Source of the DNA: Gracilaria gracilis
Taxonomy: Eukaryota; Rhodophyta; Florideophyceae; Gracilariales; Gracilariaceae
Assembly: GCA_030374805.1 (NCBI GenBank)
Contig: JARGSG010000024.1
Span: forward strand, 620,001-684,000
DNA length: 64,000 bases
Direction: 5' to 3'
Both the position numbers and the translations under genes were made by a program. Position 1 is the stretch's first letter; each line of letters begins with the position of its first letter. Below are positions 10,633 through 23,141 of the stretch, piece after piece. The notes beneath the pieces are model-generated. The model was given only the letters and a program-made list of their open reading frames with translations. It had not been told where the DNA came from and did no database searches.

Positions 10633-10900
10633 AAAGCGCGCGCATTTCTATTGCGGAATCTATTTCGGTTTTGTAGTTAAGCAAGTGTCACACAATTGTG
10701 ACACAGGTGTGATGAAGGCTTTACCAATAGGGAGGCTTGCTAGGGAAGATCTGGCGACTTGGCCATTCAGGAGTGGTAGGGAGGTTCTTTGGAGGCGTGA
10801 CGATGAGAAGGGAGGTTCTCCTGGGTTTTGTTACATAAATAAGGAGGTTCTGGGGGGAGAAAAATGACAGCCCTCACAGTGCGTCAATTCTCCTCCTCCC
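10633..10900 (-). repeat. MULE right terminal inverted repeat
   Basis: This is the inverted copy of 4069-4337. It lies upstream of the start of the protease-transposase gene and probably contains its promoter. Confidence 0.93.
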
Positions 10901-10909
10901 GTATCTATC
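10901..10909. repeat. 9-bp target-site duplication of the MULE, right copy
   Basis: GTATCTATC is identical to 4060-4068. Confidence 0.93.
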
Positions 10910-11508
10910 TACCTTCCTCGGGCGGGTATTGTGGTGCAGTCTTTTCTTCAATAAGAGATAACGTGAAGCACAGAGCTTTATTTAAAAACCAATCTAGCCC
11001 AATAGGAGCCCTCCGGATGTCCCATATCGCAAGGACGTTGCGCGACCGCAAGAACAAAGCTCGCGACGGCGGCGGCGCTGTGAACACACTCTCCTCAACA
11101 CCTACCATTTTGCCCAAAACGGGTTCAATGTGGTGCAGCGCCGCTTTTCGGCAACAGTCTCTATCATTGCCGCTTTCGCTACTCCAAACGTGTTTGCCCG
11201 CGGCCATGGCCACTTTACATCATATGTCGAGCTGTGCGCTTCTCTGCCTGGTTGCCACAAAGCTCAAGCAAACTGTTAGCGGCCTTGCTGTTATCTTCAC
11301 TGCGTTCATTCTTGCTTAAATCAACCCCGGCATCTGCGAGACTCTCCATTGCTTCGCATTCTTTTGCGTTTTCTCGAACATGCACTGCTGATACTGGACA
11401 CTCATTTTCCTTTCCACCATCGTTCTCGCTTTGTTCTCCTCCAATGTCTCCATCAGCAAAGGGCACGATCATGCTGCATGCACGTGCGTTGCGTGGGGCC
11501 AACGGGGT
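10910..11508. other. Unassigned stretch between the MULE and the pogo remnant
   Basis: About 600 bases. The only notable frame is 11502-11215 on the minus strand (95 codons, acidic, no recognised domain). It starts just behind the stop of the last pogo frame and could be 3' sequence of that transposon. No pogo-type terminal inverted repeat was found here, so the left end of the pogo element is undefined. Confidence 0.4.
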
Positions 11509-12073
11509 CTACATATCAGTCTTGGTTTTATAGAACTTTGCGGCATCACTATTGCGACCCACGGAAGCTCGCAAGGTTTTCTTTTTAGCCCTCTCCTCCT
11601 GTCGTTTCTGCTTTTTGATCAAACTTTCCTCCTTGTGGCGCCTCCTCTCTTCCGCCACCTTTCGTTTCTTAGCAGCAAGCTCAGTCTTTCGTCTTTCTCG
11701 CTCTTCAGCGTCTTTCTTTTTACCGTGTGCTGCTGCTTCCTTCTGCTCGGCCTTGCGCATTTTTTCTGCAGCTGCCGCTTCTCGGGACTCCTTGCGTTTC
11801 TTAATGAGCTTACCATGAGTCAGAAACACTGCCGGAGCCCCCCGAAATATGGTCGTGCGATCATAGAAATCAACTGGGTGTTTCCAAACTTTCATATTCG
11901 TGGACGTGCGGCGTTCAAGAATGTAGTTTACCCTGCTATGCCCAGCTGTGATTATGTTCTCCAAGCGGTCGATCTTGAAGGTGATATCCCGTCGTTCACG
12001 TACACCCTGCAGCATCTCCTCCCATTGGTTTTAAATCTCAATACGGACGGAGCGACGTTCGGCTTCTGTTTCT
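11509..12073 (-). pseudogene. Pogo/Tigger-like transposase, C-terminal piece
   Basis: This is the last part of a transposase whose earlier parts lie at 45246-45346 and 57220-58438. It encodes a short linker and then about 100 residues of charged coiled coil rich in K, R, E and A, typical of the tail of DDE_1 transposases. One in-frame TAA lies near 12024. At its upstream edge it meets element B at a 5-bp duplication (GGAGT here, GGGGT at 45241). Across the insertion the frame carries on in step with the middle piece, and this is the main evidence that the pieces belong together. Confidence 0.72.
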
Positions 12074-12137
12074 GGAGTTGTAGAGCAAATCCCAAAGAGG
12101 GTAGGTGTCCACCAGGGTGTCCGAGTCCTGCTCCCAC

Positions 12138-13134
12138 TGTAGAGCAAACCCCAAAGAGGGTACGTGTCCACCAGGGTGTCCGAGTCCTGCTCCCACAAAA
12201 GGGCGAACTCAGAAGTAGAGCTCTCTGCCCGTGCGCGTGCCGCGTGGCAGCCGGGTGTAAACCGAAGACGGTACTGGAATAACCTGCAGAGGTAAAGGAG
12301 AGGGTGGGACTAGAGAGGAATAACCGACGACGGGTCACGAGAGAACGAGTCCAGAAGTGGAGCGAAGGGTGCCGTAAGACGGTGTAGTGCTCCTACGGAG
12401 AACCACACGAGCGAAGCTACGGCCCGTGCCAACGGCGGAGACAGGGCCGATAGCGGAACGAGACACACACACACGTGTGTCCAAATATAACTCTATACAG
12501 AGGCGGAAGCGAGACCTGCACCAGGAAAACGATGAACTAAACAAAGATCCGGTACCTCGGTGAACGACAGCAAATACGACCTGATACTGGGGCAATTAGC
12601 GAAACGAGCCAGAAACTGGTAGTAAAGAACTTCCTTAGGGACCCTGAGGGGTGATTGTACCGAGACCAGTCGTGGTTACTCTCCTTAGAGGAGTCGTGAA
12701 CCTACGTAGGCAGTAACAACCATGGCCCAGCCTTCGGGATGAAGACCACGTACTTCAAGAAGAAGATGCGACTCAGGTGAGTTTTACTTAGTGGCTCCAG
12801 GGCGAGATCGCCCGAGCATATATACTATCTACTGTATCTAGGGCTGCGCACTCCCACGAGGGCTCTACACGTGGACAACCCAGTGTCAGGGTGCCAAAGT
12901 ATCGACCCAGCGGGTGTGACGCCAAATATTTGGACAAATATGCCACAAAGCCCTACTGTACACCTATTTCATAGGTTCTATCCCAGATTCACCTAACAAG
13001 GTACGTTCCAATAATATTTCCAAATCCACCCGAAACAGGGTCCATATTCATAGTCTGACACGTCAGTGCCCAATGGGTAGAGCTCCGTTATGAGAAACTT
13101 CATCGTGCCGACATCGGATTGCCATTGCTCCACA
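12138..13134 (-). repeat. Element A 3' LTR (997 bp)
   Basis: It is nearly identical to 23142-24138. It has TG...CA ends, a TATA-like stretch near 12819-12826 and an (AC)n run near 12467. Confidence 0.92.
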
Positions 13135-13215
13135 TCTCCCCCTCCTTAGCCAAGGGTTCGCGCTTTGGTCTGCGGGAAGGCGCCGGCGACCGGTACGTAA
13201 ATACTGATCCTCAGA

Positions 13216-15132
13216 ATGGCGGACTCCGAAATTTCGTCAACACGTTCACAGCTTCCTGAACCAACGCGTGGTACACAACATCACTCTCCTCCGACTTTGC
13301 GGCAACAACCGTCATCTCCAACCTTCTCTCCTATAGCAGGCATGAACCCGTTCGGTACTAACCCGTTTCCGGGGAACGCTTCCTCAAGTGCCTCACAGGC
13401 GGCTTCGTCGGGTGCTGCTCCCTTCGAGCACTTTTCCTACTTAGGCTTTCAACAACTTCCTCCGCAGGCGTCATCTCAGTACCATCCGTCCCAAGCTATG
13501 GTGCCATCCCATCAACCCTCGGGGTATCAACAGTCTCCCTACCCAATGGCAGGCTCGTCCGGATACTTCGGCGGGTTTAACTCGATGCCTCTCCCCCAAG
13601 GGGGCTCTCACGCACAGCCGCAGTACCATCCATCTGGTTACCAGCCTCCTGGCTACTTCTCCCAACAGGGCGCTCAACCTGGACAATCCTCGCAAGGCTA
13701 CGATCCCGCAGCGCCTCCTCAGGCTCCCGATATCGATGCAGCGGCGTGGAACTCCAAGCAAGCGATGCCGTTAACGGTCAATGCCAGGGGCTGGATTAGC
13801 TTGGAAAGTCTCCGTTTCAAACGGCCCCGGCAACATGGCGATGTGTATTGCCGTGCACCGTGGTTCCATCCGACGGCCGTAGCCGACGAGGCTCTTATTG
13901 ACTCGTATGCTGAGAACGGTAACCTCCCAGGTGGGCTCCATCGCGACATAGTTCGGTCCAGAAGCTGGCGTCTCCGTGTGGCGATCGATCCCCTGCACCT
14001 GTTCTGTACGGGCAGTGATTCCCTTAGTCGTACTAGGGCACTGTCGGCTCGTGCTGCCTATGAAGGAGCTAGCCGTGTTCGATCGGAGCACTTGGTACCG
14101 TTGCGGTTCGACTTTGACGTGTCACATTTCCGAACTTTCGGCGAGAGGTCCTACGGGTACGCGTTAGCGGAGTTCAACAAATCTCCCCATAGGGCTGAAG
14201 TACCGAACGTGGTCGAAGGTTTGCTTCTCTGGAGTCGTTCCCTTCTTTGGGCAGAATTCCGATACCTTCGGCGATCATCCAACGACTTCTTGTGGAGCTT
14301 TGAGCGCCGTGTTCGGCTTGAGCGAAGCTTGCGATCCCGTCGAGGGTTCCTGATTCCATATCCACACTTGGAGGCTGAGCGATTGCGCTATAACTCCCTG
14401 CAGGGGCGATACGCTGCTCTTCCCAGCTGGTGGTCGAATGTCGAGGTCCCGCGTGGGTGCTACGCCGAACTTACTCCGTGCCTCTACTATGTAGGATGTA
14501 GAATGTTGAACGATCCCCGCTCTGGGTACTGGACGCTCTTTGCGGCGGAGTGGGCTGCCCGCGTGGCGGTACATCTCCTCTGGGATACGTACGGTCATTA
14601 CCGTCTCTGGTATCTCCCTCCGATGCTCCGATGGATGATCCGGCGACAGGATCTGTCTATACCCTTGGGGTCCGAATCCAACCAAGAAGAGGTTCATCTG
14701 CTCCTACGCTTCATCGAGGCCGTCGATTGGGACCGGATTCTGGTGCACTGGCAGCCAGAAGGTGGCCCTTGTGGCAACGACCGATCACCGGGTAGAATAT
14801 CAACCCGCTCGGGGACCTTCGCGTACTACGATCCGTGGACACAGCAAATGATCTCCGAGGCTCATGCTAGAGCGACGGTGCGGGCCCCTAGGGCTATGCC
14901 GATTGGACAACCGACTGGGTTCGTGTTTCCCGACGACTATGGGCCTCCAGCGGATTGGCTCGATCCCCCCTTGGACCATGGTGATGGCGAGGTGGTGGAC
15001 GACGACATTCCCCTTGTGGGTGTTTCGAGTACGGGCGCTGACGCGGCACAGGTCCCTGCGGAGGGCACTCAGGCTCCCGCGGGTTGGGGTCTTGCGACGC
15101 CGGCTCCCGGAACCAACACTGGTCGCCAGTAG
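13216..15132 (+). CDS. Antisense open frame of element A, 638 residues, unknown function
   Basis: This unbroken plus-strand frame runs opposite to gag and pol and starts about 80 bp inside the 3' LTR. Residues 1-170 are low in complexity and rich in S, P, Q, G and Y. Residues 175-540 form a core rich in R, W, Y, F and L with no recognised domain. The tail is acidic and alanine/proline-rich. There is no membrane segment. An antisense promoter in the neighbouring LTR could drive it. Element D has a frame of similar size in the same place and orientation, and element B keeps a remnant. Antisense frames are known from some plant Ty3 elements (for example Tat-lineage ones), but homology to those cannot be judged here. 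Its length without a stop argues for past selection. Confidence 0.7.
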   Translation: MADSEISSTRSQLPEPTRGTQHHSPPTLRQQPSSPTFSPIAGMNPFGTNPFPGNASSSASQAASSGAAPFEHFSYLGFQQLPPQASSQYHPSQAMVPSHQPSGYQQSPYPMAGSSGYFGGFNSMPLPQGGSHAQPQYHPSGYQPPGYFSQQGAQPGQSSQGYDPAAPPQAPDIDAAAWNSKQAMPLTVNARGWISLESLRFKRPRQHGDVYCRAPWFHPTAVADEALIDSYAENGNLPGGLHRDIVRSRSWRLRVAIDPLHLFCTGSDSLSRTRALSARAAYEGASRVRSEHLVPLRFDFDVSHFRTFGERSYGYALAEFNKSPHRAEVPNVVEGLLLWSRSLLWAEFRYLRRSSNDFLWSFERRVRLERSLRSRRGFLIPYPHLEAERLRYNSLQGRYAALPSWWSNVEVPRGCYAELTPCLYYVGCRMLNDPRSGYWTLFAAEWAARVAVHLLWDTYGHYRLWYLPPMLRWMIRRQDLSIPLGSESNQEEVHLLLRFIEAVDWDRILVHWQPEGGPCGNDRSPGRISTRSGTFAYYDPWTQQMISEAHARATVRAPRAMPIGQPTGFVFPDDYGPPADWLDPPLDHGDGEVVDDDIPLVGVSSTGADAAQVPAEGTQAPAGWGLATPAPGTNTGRQ

Positions 15133-16367
15133 TCTGGGCCGGGTGCTTGAGGGCGTGTAGTTCTGTCGCTCAGATACGATAAACCCAATTAGGCCACAGC
15201 TTGGCATTACTTCTCTCCTCCTGTAGGATCTTTCTCGTGTTCGAGCTTCTTTCATACTTCCTTCCTTTTCCTTCTTCATTTCCTAACCAGGATGTACTTC
15301 ATTTCCATTCGTGGCAACATCTTCCTAGGTACTTCATTACTTCTTACTTCTTAGTTCCGTTATACGGCGATGAACCGACAATTCGGTGCGTTCTTTTTTT
15401 GTTCATACTGTACATAAGACCAACCTTGTTGGTGTCTTCTTCTTCTCTTCTTAGAGGTCATCGCAACCTACCGCGTAGCGGCACACCATATTTACCACAT
15501 GTTGGTGACAGTTCTATCCCACTTGGGCATTATCCAGAGTTGGGGGTAATGCGGACCGGGTTCTCCGGTGATAAGCGATGATCTTGGACCTCGGAAGGTG
15601 CTCAATTGGCTCCCAAGTGTCCTGCTCTGGGGGATAGCCGTACCAACGGACGCGATAGATTACTTTCCCGTCCTGGGCAACATCGTGCTTCACGATACGA
15701 TCGACCACGAATTTCTGTGGGTATACCCCGACGTCTTCGGTTTCTTTGGTTGTTCCCGACATTGGGCTTTGCTTCCCTACGTAACCCGAACGGGTACACG
15801 CAAGTAACGACGGGTTTCCGGCTTCGGCAAGGTGGCAGTGTCTCGTTGACGAGAGCGCTAACCGTCACGACGGGGAATGTCTAACTTCCGTTTTCGGCAG
15901 CCAATCTCCACGAAAGTGGCTTCTGGTGGAAGCTCTTCACTTCCGGAGTGCGGTGAACTAACCTCTTTTCCCAGCGGGCATCAACTTTAACTAACGACGA
16001 CGGTCCTGATCCAGGCGAAGTTGCTTCTCGACGCGGGAGAGCCGTTTCGACGAAGATACTGCGTTTGAACACTCCCTGTGCAGGGCGGCGGATTGGCCGG
16101 GCCACGGCGCTGTATTGCGTCGCGTGCGCGCGCACTGGACGAGTGCCGACCAATCGGAACAGTTTGCACTACTCCATGTGGCAGAGTGCCAGCCAATCCG
16201 GCGGCGTTGCACCCTGGGTGGGTTTCTCCCGTGCACGGCGCCGTCCAACTGAGGGCTTCTGCGCCACACGGTGCTCCTGAGAAGGCTTCTCCGATGCTTT
16301 CCATCAACTTCCCTTCCTGAACCAGGCTCCACGACCTTATCCACAAGGTTTCTCCGCTTCACAACAC
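15133..16367. other. Element A spacer holding the chromodomain
   Basis: This region lies between the antisense frame and the main integrase frame. It is mostly non-coding. On the minus strand near 15.57-15.72 kb it encodes a classic chromodomain (VVDRIV...YRVRWYGY...DTWEP). The chromodomain lies about 0.6 kb beyond the main integrase frame. Element B has the same layout. Confidence 0.65.
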
Positions 16368-19300
16368 CTACTGTAGGTTCTTACCATGGGGCTCATCGCC
16401 GCGCTGACCCATTGACGGGTCGGCGGAGACCGTCTTTTCGGTTCGTCTTGCCTTCTGCGCCTCTTGCGAGCGAGGCGTAGGAGTAGCCATGGACTTAGAC
16501 GCTTGCCCACGAGGGTTCTCATCACTAACAGTGGTCTCCCCCGCAGGGGTAACTTCGTCTTCATTACTGACATTCGCCTCGACCGAGGATCCCACACGCG
16601 TGTGCGTTAGCGGCGATATTCCCGATCCGGGCACCTGTCTCTTTGAGATCTCAAGCACGTCAGCCAATCCAGCGGATGCCGGAGCAGCCTGAGCGCGATT
16701 ACGTGAGTCCTCCCGCTCCTTAGGGTGCGATACGGCAGCTGATATTACCGTAGCCGGGGGTCGAACTCGAGTCGAGTGCGTAGGCGTAGCTCGAGAGGGT
16801 GGGCTATCCTTGACTAGCTCTGATACCTCAGGTAGGTCCGATAAGCCCCTTTCCTGGTGCGGGAGAATCGACGGGCGGTTCGCGCTGTCCCTGTTTGATT
16901 CTGTTCCTTCCTGTGTGGCAGGTACTCCAGTTCCGGTTTCCGGTAGCGTTACCAATTCTTGGAGTGGGCTCGGTGCCCTGTAGACGCGATCGCGTGATAT
17001 CCGTTCGTGTTGGTTATTAATTTCAAGCACGACGGTGTCTCCAGAAATGGAAATAACCTTATAGGGTCCATCCGCAATCGGCGATAACTTGTGGCGGCGT
17101 TCGTTCTCCGGGTTGTAATACTCCTTACGGAGGAACACATAATCTACTACCTGTAAGTTAGGTAACGGTCTCCGAATTCGGCTATCAAAGTTGCGCTCGT
17201 AGGCAAGCTGAGCCCTGTCCATAGACGCACGTGCTGCCGGTACCAGCTTGGTGAGCCATTTCTTCCACGCATCGCGGTACGAGCCCGGTGATGGGAACAT
17301 ATTTAGAGTTGGCTGCGCCCCGATGGCTAGAGGAGGTGGTCTCCTCGACAGTACCAGCTCAAATGGTGAAAGTCCTGTTACCCGATGAACCTGGGTGTTG
17401 TACGAATACGTGATAGCGTCCGTGAACTGATCCCACGTCTTGGGATGGTCTGCCACATAGGACCTCAAAGCACCAAGGATGGTTCGATTAAATCTCTCTA
17501 CTTGCCCGTTCGCTTGGGGATGATAGGTCGTAGTGAATGAATTCCTAATATCCAGGATCCTACTCACGTCTTGAAAGAACTTCGAGGTGAATTGAGAGCC
17601 GTTATCGGAAAGTAACTGTACCGGTGGGCCATACACAAAGACCCAGTGGGTAACAAACGCTTGGGCCACAGCGGCTGCTGTGATCCGTTTGAGCGGCACT
17701 GTTCTAACCAATTTAGAGAACCTGTCGGTGATGACCAGTAGGTACTGATTCCTTCGAGAGGTCTTAATCAATTCTCCAAGAATTTCAATGGCCACGAACT
17801 CCAGCGGTGCCCGTGCGGGAAACAACGTTAACTCTTTCGAGTACTTTCTTAATTTAACGTCATTCTTGGCACAAGCCTGACAGGAGCGGCGGACTGCATA
17901 ACAATCGAACGCCATTGCAGGCCAATAGAAGTCCCTTCTTAAGGTGAGGTAAAGCTTCCTTCCTCCCGGGTGGGCTCCCAACTTCACATAGTGAGACAAG
18001 TGCAGTACGCGACTCTGTAAGGAGTGAGGTACCACCATTTGTGGGTTGGTTCCAACAGTTCGCACCAAGTAGCCTTGGTCATTCACCTGGAAAGGTATCC
18101 TATACCCACCGTTCAGACGGGCCCTAACCTGTATACAAAAGGGATCCATCTGCTGTTCCCGTATCATCTCCTCGGGCGAAATCGGTACAAATGTCCCGGT
18201 ATCCGGTTTTACAGTCTGTGTGGCGAGAATATCGTCACACACATCATCCGATAAGATTTCTGTCTTCCCCTCATCGAGGTCACCAACCATAAAACATGGT
18301 ATCTCTTACGTGTCATCGGTGGGTTCAGCTTCTCCTGCAGTGCCCAAACGGGATAGAGCGTCTGTTTGCAAGTTCAAGGAGCCTTTCTTGTACACTACTT
18401 CAAAGTCAAATTCCGATAGTCGGAGTCTCCATCTCATCAGTCGTCCCGACGGTTCGGTAATTTCCATGAGCCAGCGTAGGCAAGAATGGTCCGTGTGTAC
18501 CCGAAAGTGGGTTCCTATCAAGTATGGTCTCAACGTTGCGAGAGCCCATACAACGGCAAGGCATTCCTTCTCCGAAACGGAGTAATTCCGTTCGTGCACA
18601 TTCAGTGATCTCGACCAATACCCAATAGGGTGACGTTTGCCAGACTCTTCCACCTGGAACAACACACAATCAACTTGGTTCGCACTCGCATCAGTGTCCA
18701 CCTCGTAGGGTAAGCCGGGTTTCGGCAGGGCCAAGACTGGTGGCGACGTTACAGCTTTAATTAGTGCCGCAAATGCGGACGCTTCCGCATCGCCAAAGGG
18801 TTCCAATTCCACTGGTCTTCCTTTCATCAGGAGTTTGTTCAACGGCGAAGCGATATCCGAAAAGTTCGGCACGAAACGACGGTAAACGTTACACAGGCCT
18901 AAGAAGGATCGAAGCTCAGTTTGAGTTCTTGGGTGTTTCGTCTCTTTCAAGGATTTTACCCGCACCTTGTCAATTGAGAGCTTACCTGGGCGAATAATAT
19001 GCCCAAGATACTTAACCGATTCGGTGAAAAACTCACACTTCTTAAGCTTCAAGGTGATCCCTGCGTCCCGTAAAACGGTCATAACTTCCCACACATGGGT
19101 GAGATGGTCCTCCATGTTATTGGAAAAGACAACGAAGTCGTCCAAGTATACCAAACAGGTGGTCTACTTGAACCTAGTCGGGAGGATATCAACCGCTCGC
19201 TGAAACGTTGCGGGGGCATTCGTTAACCCAAAGGGCATTCTCCGAAAACGATACAGGCCTTGATGGCACACGAAGGTTGTCTTATCCTTATCTTCTTCCA

Positions 19301-22300
19301 TTATGGGCACTTGCCAGTATCCCAAATTGGCATCTAAAGTGGTGACCACTTTCGCGCTCCCTAGAGAATCGATATATTCGTCCATCCGGGGAATCGGGTA
19401 TACGTCTTTCACTGTAACCGCATTTAACTTTCGGTAATCGATACAAAATCTCCAGGATCCATCTGGGTTCGGTACCAAAACAACTGGTGACGCCCAAGGG
19501 GATTGAGCGGGCTCAATAACGCCGGCTCGGAGCATCTTCTCGACTTGAGCTTTTTCCTCTTCTCGGGCCTTCGGTCCTGCCCTGTAAGGGTGTTGCGCAA
19601 TGGGCCGAGTGTTCGGAAGTAGATCTATGCAATGTTCTGTGACTCCAATTGTTCCGAGAGTACCATCCCACATGGGCGTAAACTCGCGAAGCATATCGCG
19701 TAGCTTCTCCCGATGGGACTCCGGTACGTGCTCCAAATTGAGCTTCATTAACTCCTCAACTGGGTTCGTCTGTTCAGTGCCAGGTGGCAACGGCTTAACC
19801 TCAAAAGGTGCTGGGGAGTCTGAACCCGAGTTCTTCTGGGTATCATCCGTATCGGCTTCAAGTGACTCATTCCGTAATTCGGCGAATTCGGCGGCCTCCT
19901 CCCCCTCCTTAGGGTCAGACACACCGAGCACGGTTCCAATCGGAATCTTCGTGGGTATCACTGCAGCGGGATGCGGTAGTACCGTGCCAATTACTTGGTT
20001 CTTTGTTAACCACTGTTTGGTTTTGCCAAGATTGGCAACGAGGACCTTAAAGGCTTCATCCGGTTGAATCGTTACAACTCCATTAGCCAAAGCAATCTGG
20101 CGCTCTTCATATAGTGCCGGTAACGGCTGCACTGTGTGTAGACCAAACTGCTTGGTGACGACTTCGACCCACAACTGGGACTCCGGCGGAAGGTGCACAG
20201 ATTTGAGCACGTGCAACTTCGTTGATGCCATTTTGCCTTTGGTAGGCTGATGTGCAACCGAGAGCGGTACTTGTTTCTGCGTAGCGGCTCGCAAAGGTCT
20301 CCGGACAATCGGAATTATTGAACTGTCTTCCATTTCTATGGTACGCTTCCGAGGACGGATATTTTCCACAAACCTGTCACAGAAATCACAACCCAGTATA
20401 ACTGGTGCGGCTAGCGAATCGCAAACGACGAAATCTACCTCCACGAGGTGCCTTCCTAATCTCACCAGGAGCGAAACGTAACCAGCCGTACTAATCGGAT
20501 TGTTGTTGGCATCCGAAATATCCATTGATGGACCGTAACGAACACGTTCCTGAAGAGCAGGCGATATCAGTTTCCTGTGAATAAGGTTAGGAGCAGCGCC
20601 TGTATCTAGGACCGACAACTGACGAACCATAAAATGTTCTGAAAGGCCGAGATCGGCGTAAACTTTATAGTTCCGCTTGGCCATAACCAGGATTCTATCC
20701 GGGACACGGGGATTACGGGCCCGTATCCACGGTCGACAAAGAACACAAAAGTGTTCCGAATCCACGTCGGTGGCTGCCATTTTCCTTGATAGGATCGTAA
20801 CAGTCGGGGAGCGAAGCGGAGGCGCCTCGGGTGTCTTCTGCTTCGACTTGGAAGACGCCCCTCTCGTCGGGGAGAATCTCATATTTAGTTTTTCGGAGCC
20901 GGAACCGCCTGATGCGGGCGATTTCCCTCCGCGGGACCTGCCTGATTCCCGTATACCGGTTTGCGACGCTGAGCCTGAAGGTTAGTCTGCGCGAAGGCAG
21001 GGTTACCATGCATGGTTCCAGCAGCTCCCTGAAGGGCCAACGAATGCTTAGCGCCTTCATAGGATGTTCTGGGGACCCGTGCCTGTTCCTCGGGCGTCAA
21101 AGACTCGAACTAAGTGACGATTTTCAACCTATCCCGTGCCGGGACCGTGCACTGCGGTGAAATATGACCAAAGTCATAACATTCGTAGCAGATCACTGCG
21201 ATTGAACCATCGGTGGGACGTGCTATAACACGACCCTGCTGGGTGCTATCCCTCCATCCTGGGCGAGTTGTCCTCATCATGCGACCTCCATAGGGTATCG
21301 ATGCTGCCGGAACTCGGCGGTCCTGACCATACAGGGCCGGATCGCACTCCGTAGACGGCACCGTGGTTGACGGCAATTCCGAGGTGGCAATTGAAGTGCC
21401 GACAGAACTCGGATTACTACCTATGAGGTGCACATTATCCATGTCCATACTGGCTTCATTCCCATATGAAAGGGCCAGAGAAGAGTCAGAATTGTTGGCA
21501 AACAGTACCTTACGAGGCTTCGACTTGGAGGGACGCCGAGCTCGGAGCGTATCCCCTTCAGCCTGGGCGTACTGTACCAATTCCAAATAGGTTATCTTCC
21601 GATTCTCCTCCCGATAACGGGCTACAAGTGCCCGAATCGCGGGATGTAAACCATCGACAAACATCGCACATCTCTCCTGTGAAGGATGAACATTACCACA
21701 GCGGTGGAAAGCCTTATTCAGGCGCGTTGAATAAGCCGTTTCCGTTTCTTCCGGACGTTGCTTCAGTTCCCTCAGGGCCGACGTAGCCTGCTGAATAGCA
21801 TGACCAGTAGCGTATGACCTTAAGAGGTAATGAACCGCTTCGGGCCAACAAGTAACGCCGCCTTCCGAGGCTCTTGACGATCCAAGGATGGAATTAAACT
21901 GGTCTTCAGCCTGACCTTTCAGGTAATAGGGGAGGGCAACGTACGCCTGTCCCTCCGTCATTCCGAGAATATCGGCTTCATGAACGAACCTAGAGAGGAA
22001 ATCCAGCACCCGGATGGGGTCTTCTCCTGTAAACTCGCGATTCTTGAGTGTCACGCTGAGCTTACGGATGTGCGCCCTCACCTTTTCGGTACTTCTAGAG
22101 GTTCTCTTCCCTTCGGACTTCTGTAACCGATAGTAACGGCACGATAACAACTTCCGATAAAGCGGATTCGTAGGCTTCAACTCCTTAAGACCAGGACACT
22201 TAGTTCCCTTCTCCCGGGTACGCATTGCACCTTGAGAGGTAAACGTGGCCCTTGAAAGGGACGATTGAGAATGTAGACGACGTCGTTGACGACTACCTTA

Positions 22301-23119
22301 TGAGGCAGCGGACGATGACGACGATGACGAGCTGTCTGAGCTGTCAGAGTCAGAGTCAGAGTCAGACGAATCCACGTGGTGGCGAAACTCTTTTGAGGAC
22401 TTGCGATGGCTCTTCTTGTCAGAGTGATGAACGAAATCTTTCGGAACAGACTTCTCCCGTAGGGGGGCTTCTGCTTCTTTATCTATCCTAATAATGGCTT
22501 CGAGGGTACCCAGACGGGCGTGAATTCGATCCGTTGTGGCACGGAACTCTTCCACTGTCCGATGATAGCCATCCACGAAACCCTGTGGGGAACCAAAGCA
22601 CTCCAGAATTGAGTTCATTTCCTGTCTCAGGAGCTGGATTTCTCCCGACACATCTCTCATTTGAGCGTCTTTCACTTCCTCGCGAAGCGATTCGACCTCC
22701 TTTTTGAGTGCAGCTTGAGAGCTAGCTCTCACCGCGCTCGGGGCCTCAAGCAGGCGAACTTGAGTATCCAATTCGGATAATACTGCGTCACTTGCCGCAG
22801 CAGCGGATAAGGGTCCTTCCAGAGGAACGGAAGCGGGCCCGGCCACTGGGGTATCAGACGTCTTCGACGGTTGTTTCCGGCTCCCAGAGTTCTTCTCTTT
22901 CACCGGTAGCGGTTCGGGAACTGACCGCTCTTGCGGGGGTAAACCAGAACCGACCGATCGGGCCTTGGACGGACTTGGCCGTTTTCCGGATCCCATTTCA
23001 GTGACAGAAACAAACCCAAGCGGGGAACCACTTCAAAAACAACAACAAACTTCTAGTTTTGAACTCTTATGAGTACTTCTTCAATTAAACTTCCTTTTTA
23101 GGCTCCAGTCCACTAGACT

Positions 23120-23138
23120 CTTCTAAGTCGGGAGACCA
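23120..23138 (-). other. Element A primer-binding site
   Basis: On the minus strand it reads TGGTCTCCCGACTTAGAAG, three bases after the 5' LTR. Elements B, C and D carry the same 19-mer, D with one difference, and similarity ends sharply after it. Confidence 0.75.
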
Positions 23139-23141
23139 GAA

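Larger units (their letters stand above)
4069..10900 (-). mobile_element. Mutator-like DNA transposon (MULE) with a protease-transposase gene
   Basis: The 6832-bp element has terminal inverted repeats of about 269 bp that differ by only a base or two, and a perfect 9-bp target duplication. One minus-strand gene with a single intron occupies 5451-10508. The right repeat lies about 125 bp upstream of its start codon and is the likely promoter. A 13-bp minisatellite lies between the left repeat and the end of the gene. Near-identical repeats, an unbroken gene and an intact duplication point to recent insertion. The insertion lies 247 bp upstream of the start of the gene at 2911-3822, that is, in its promoter region. 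Confidence 0.93.
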
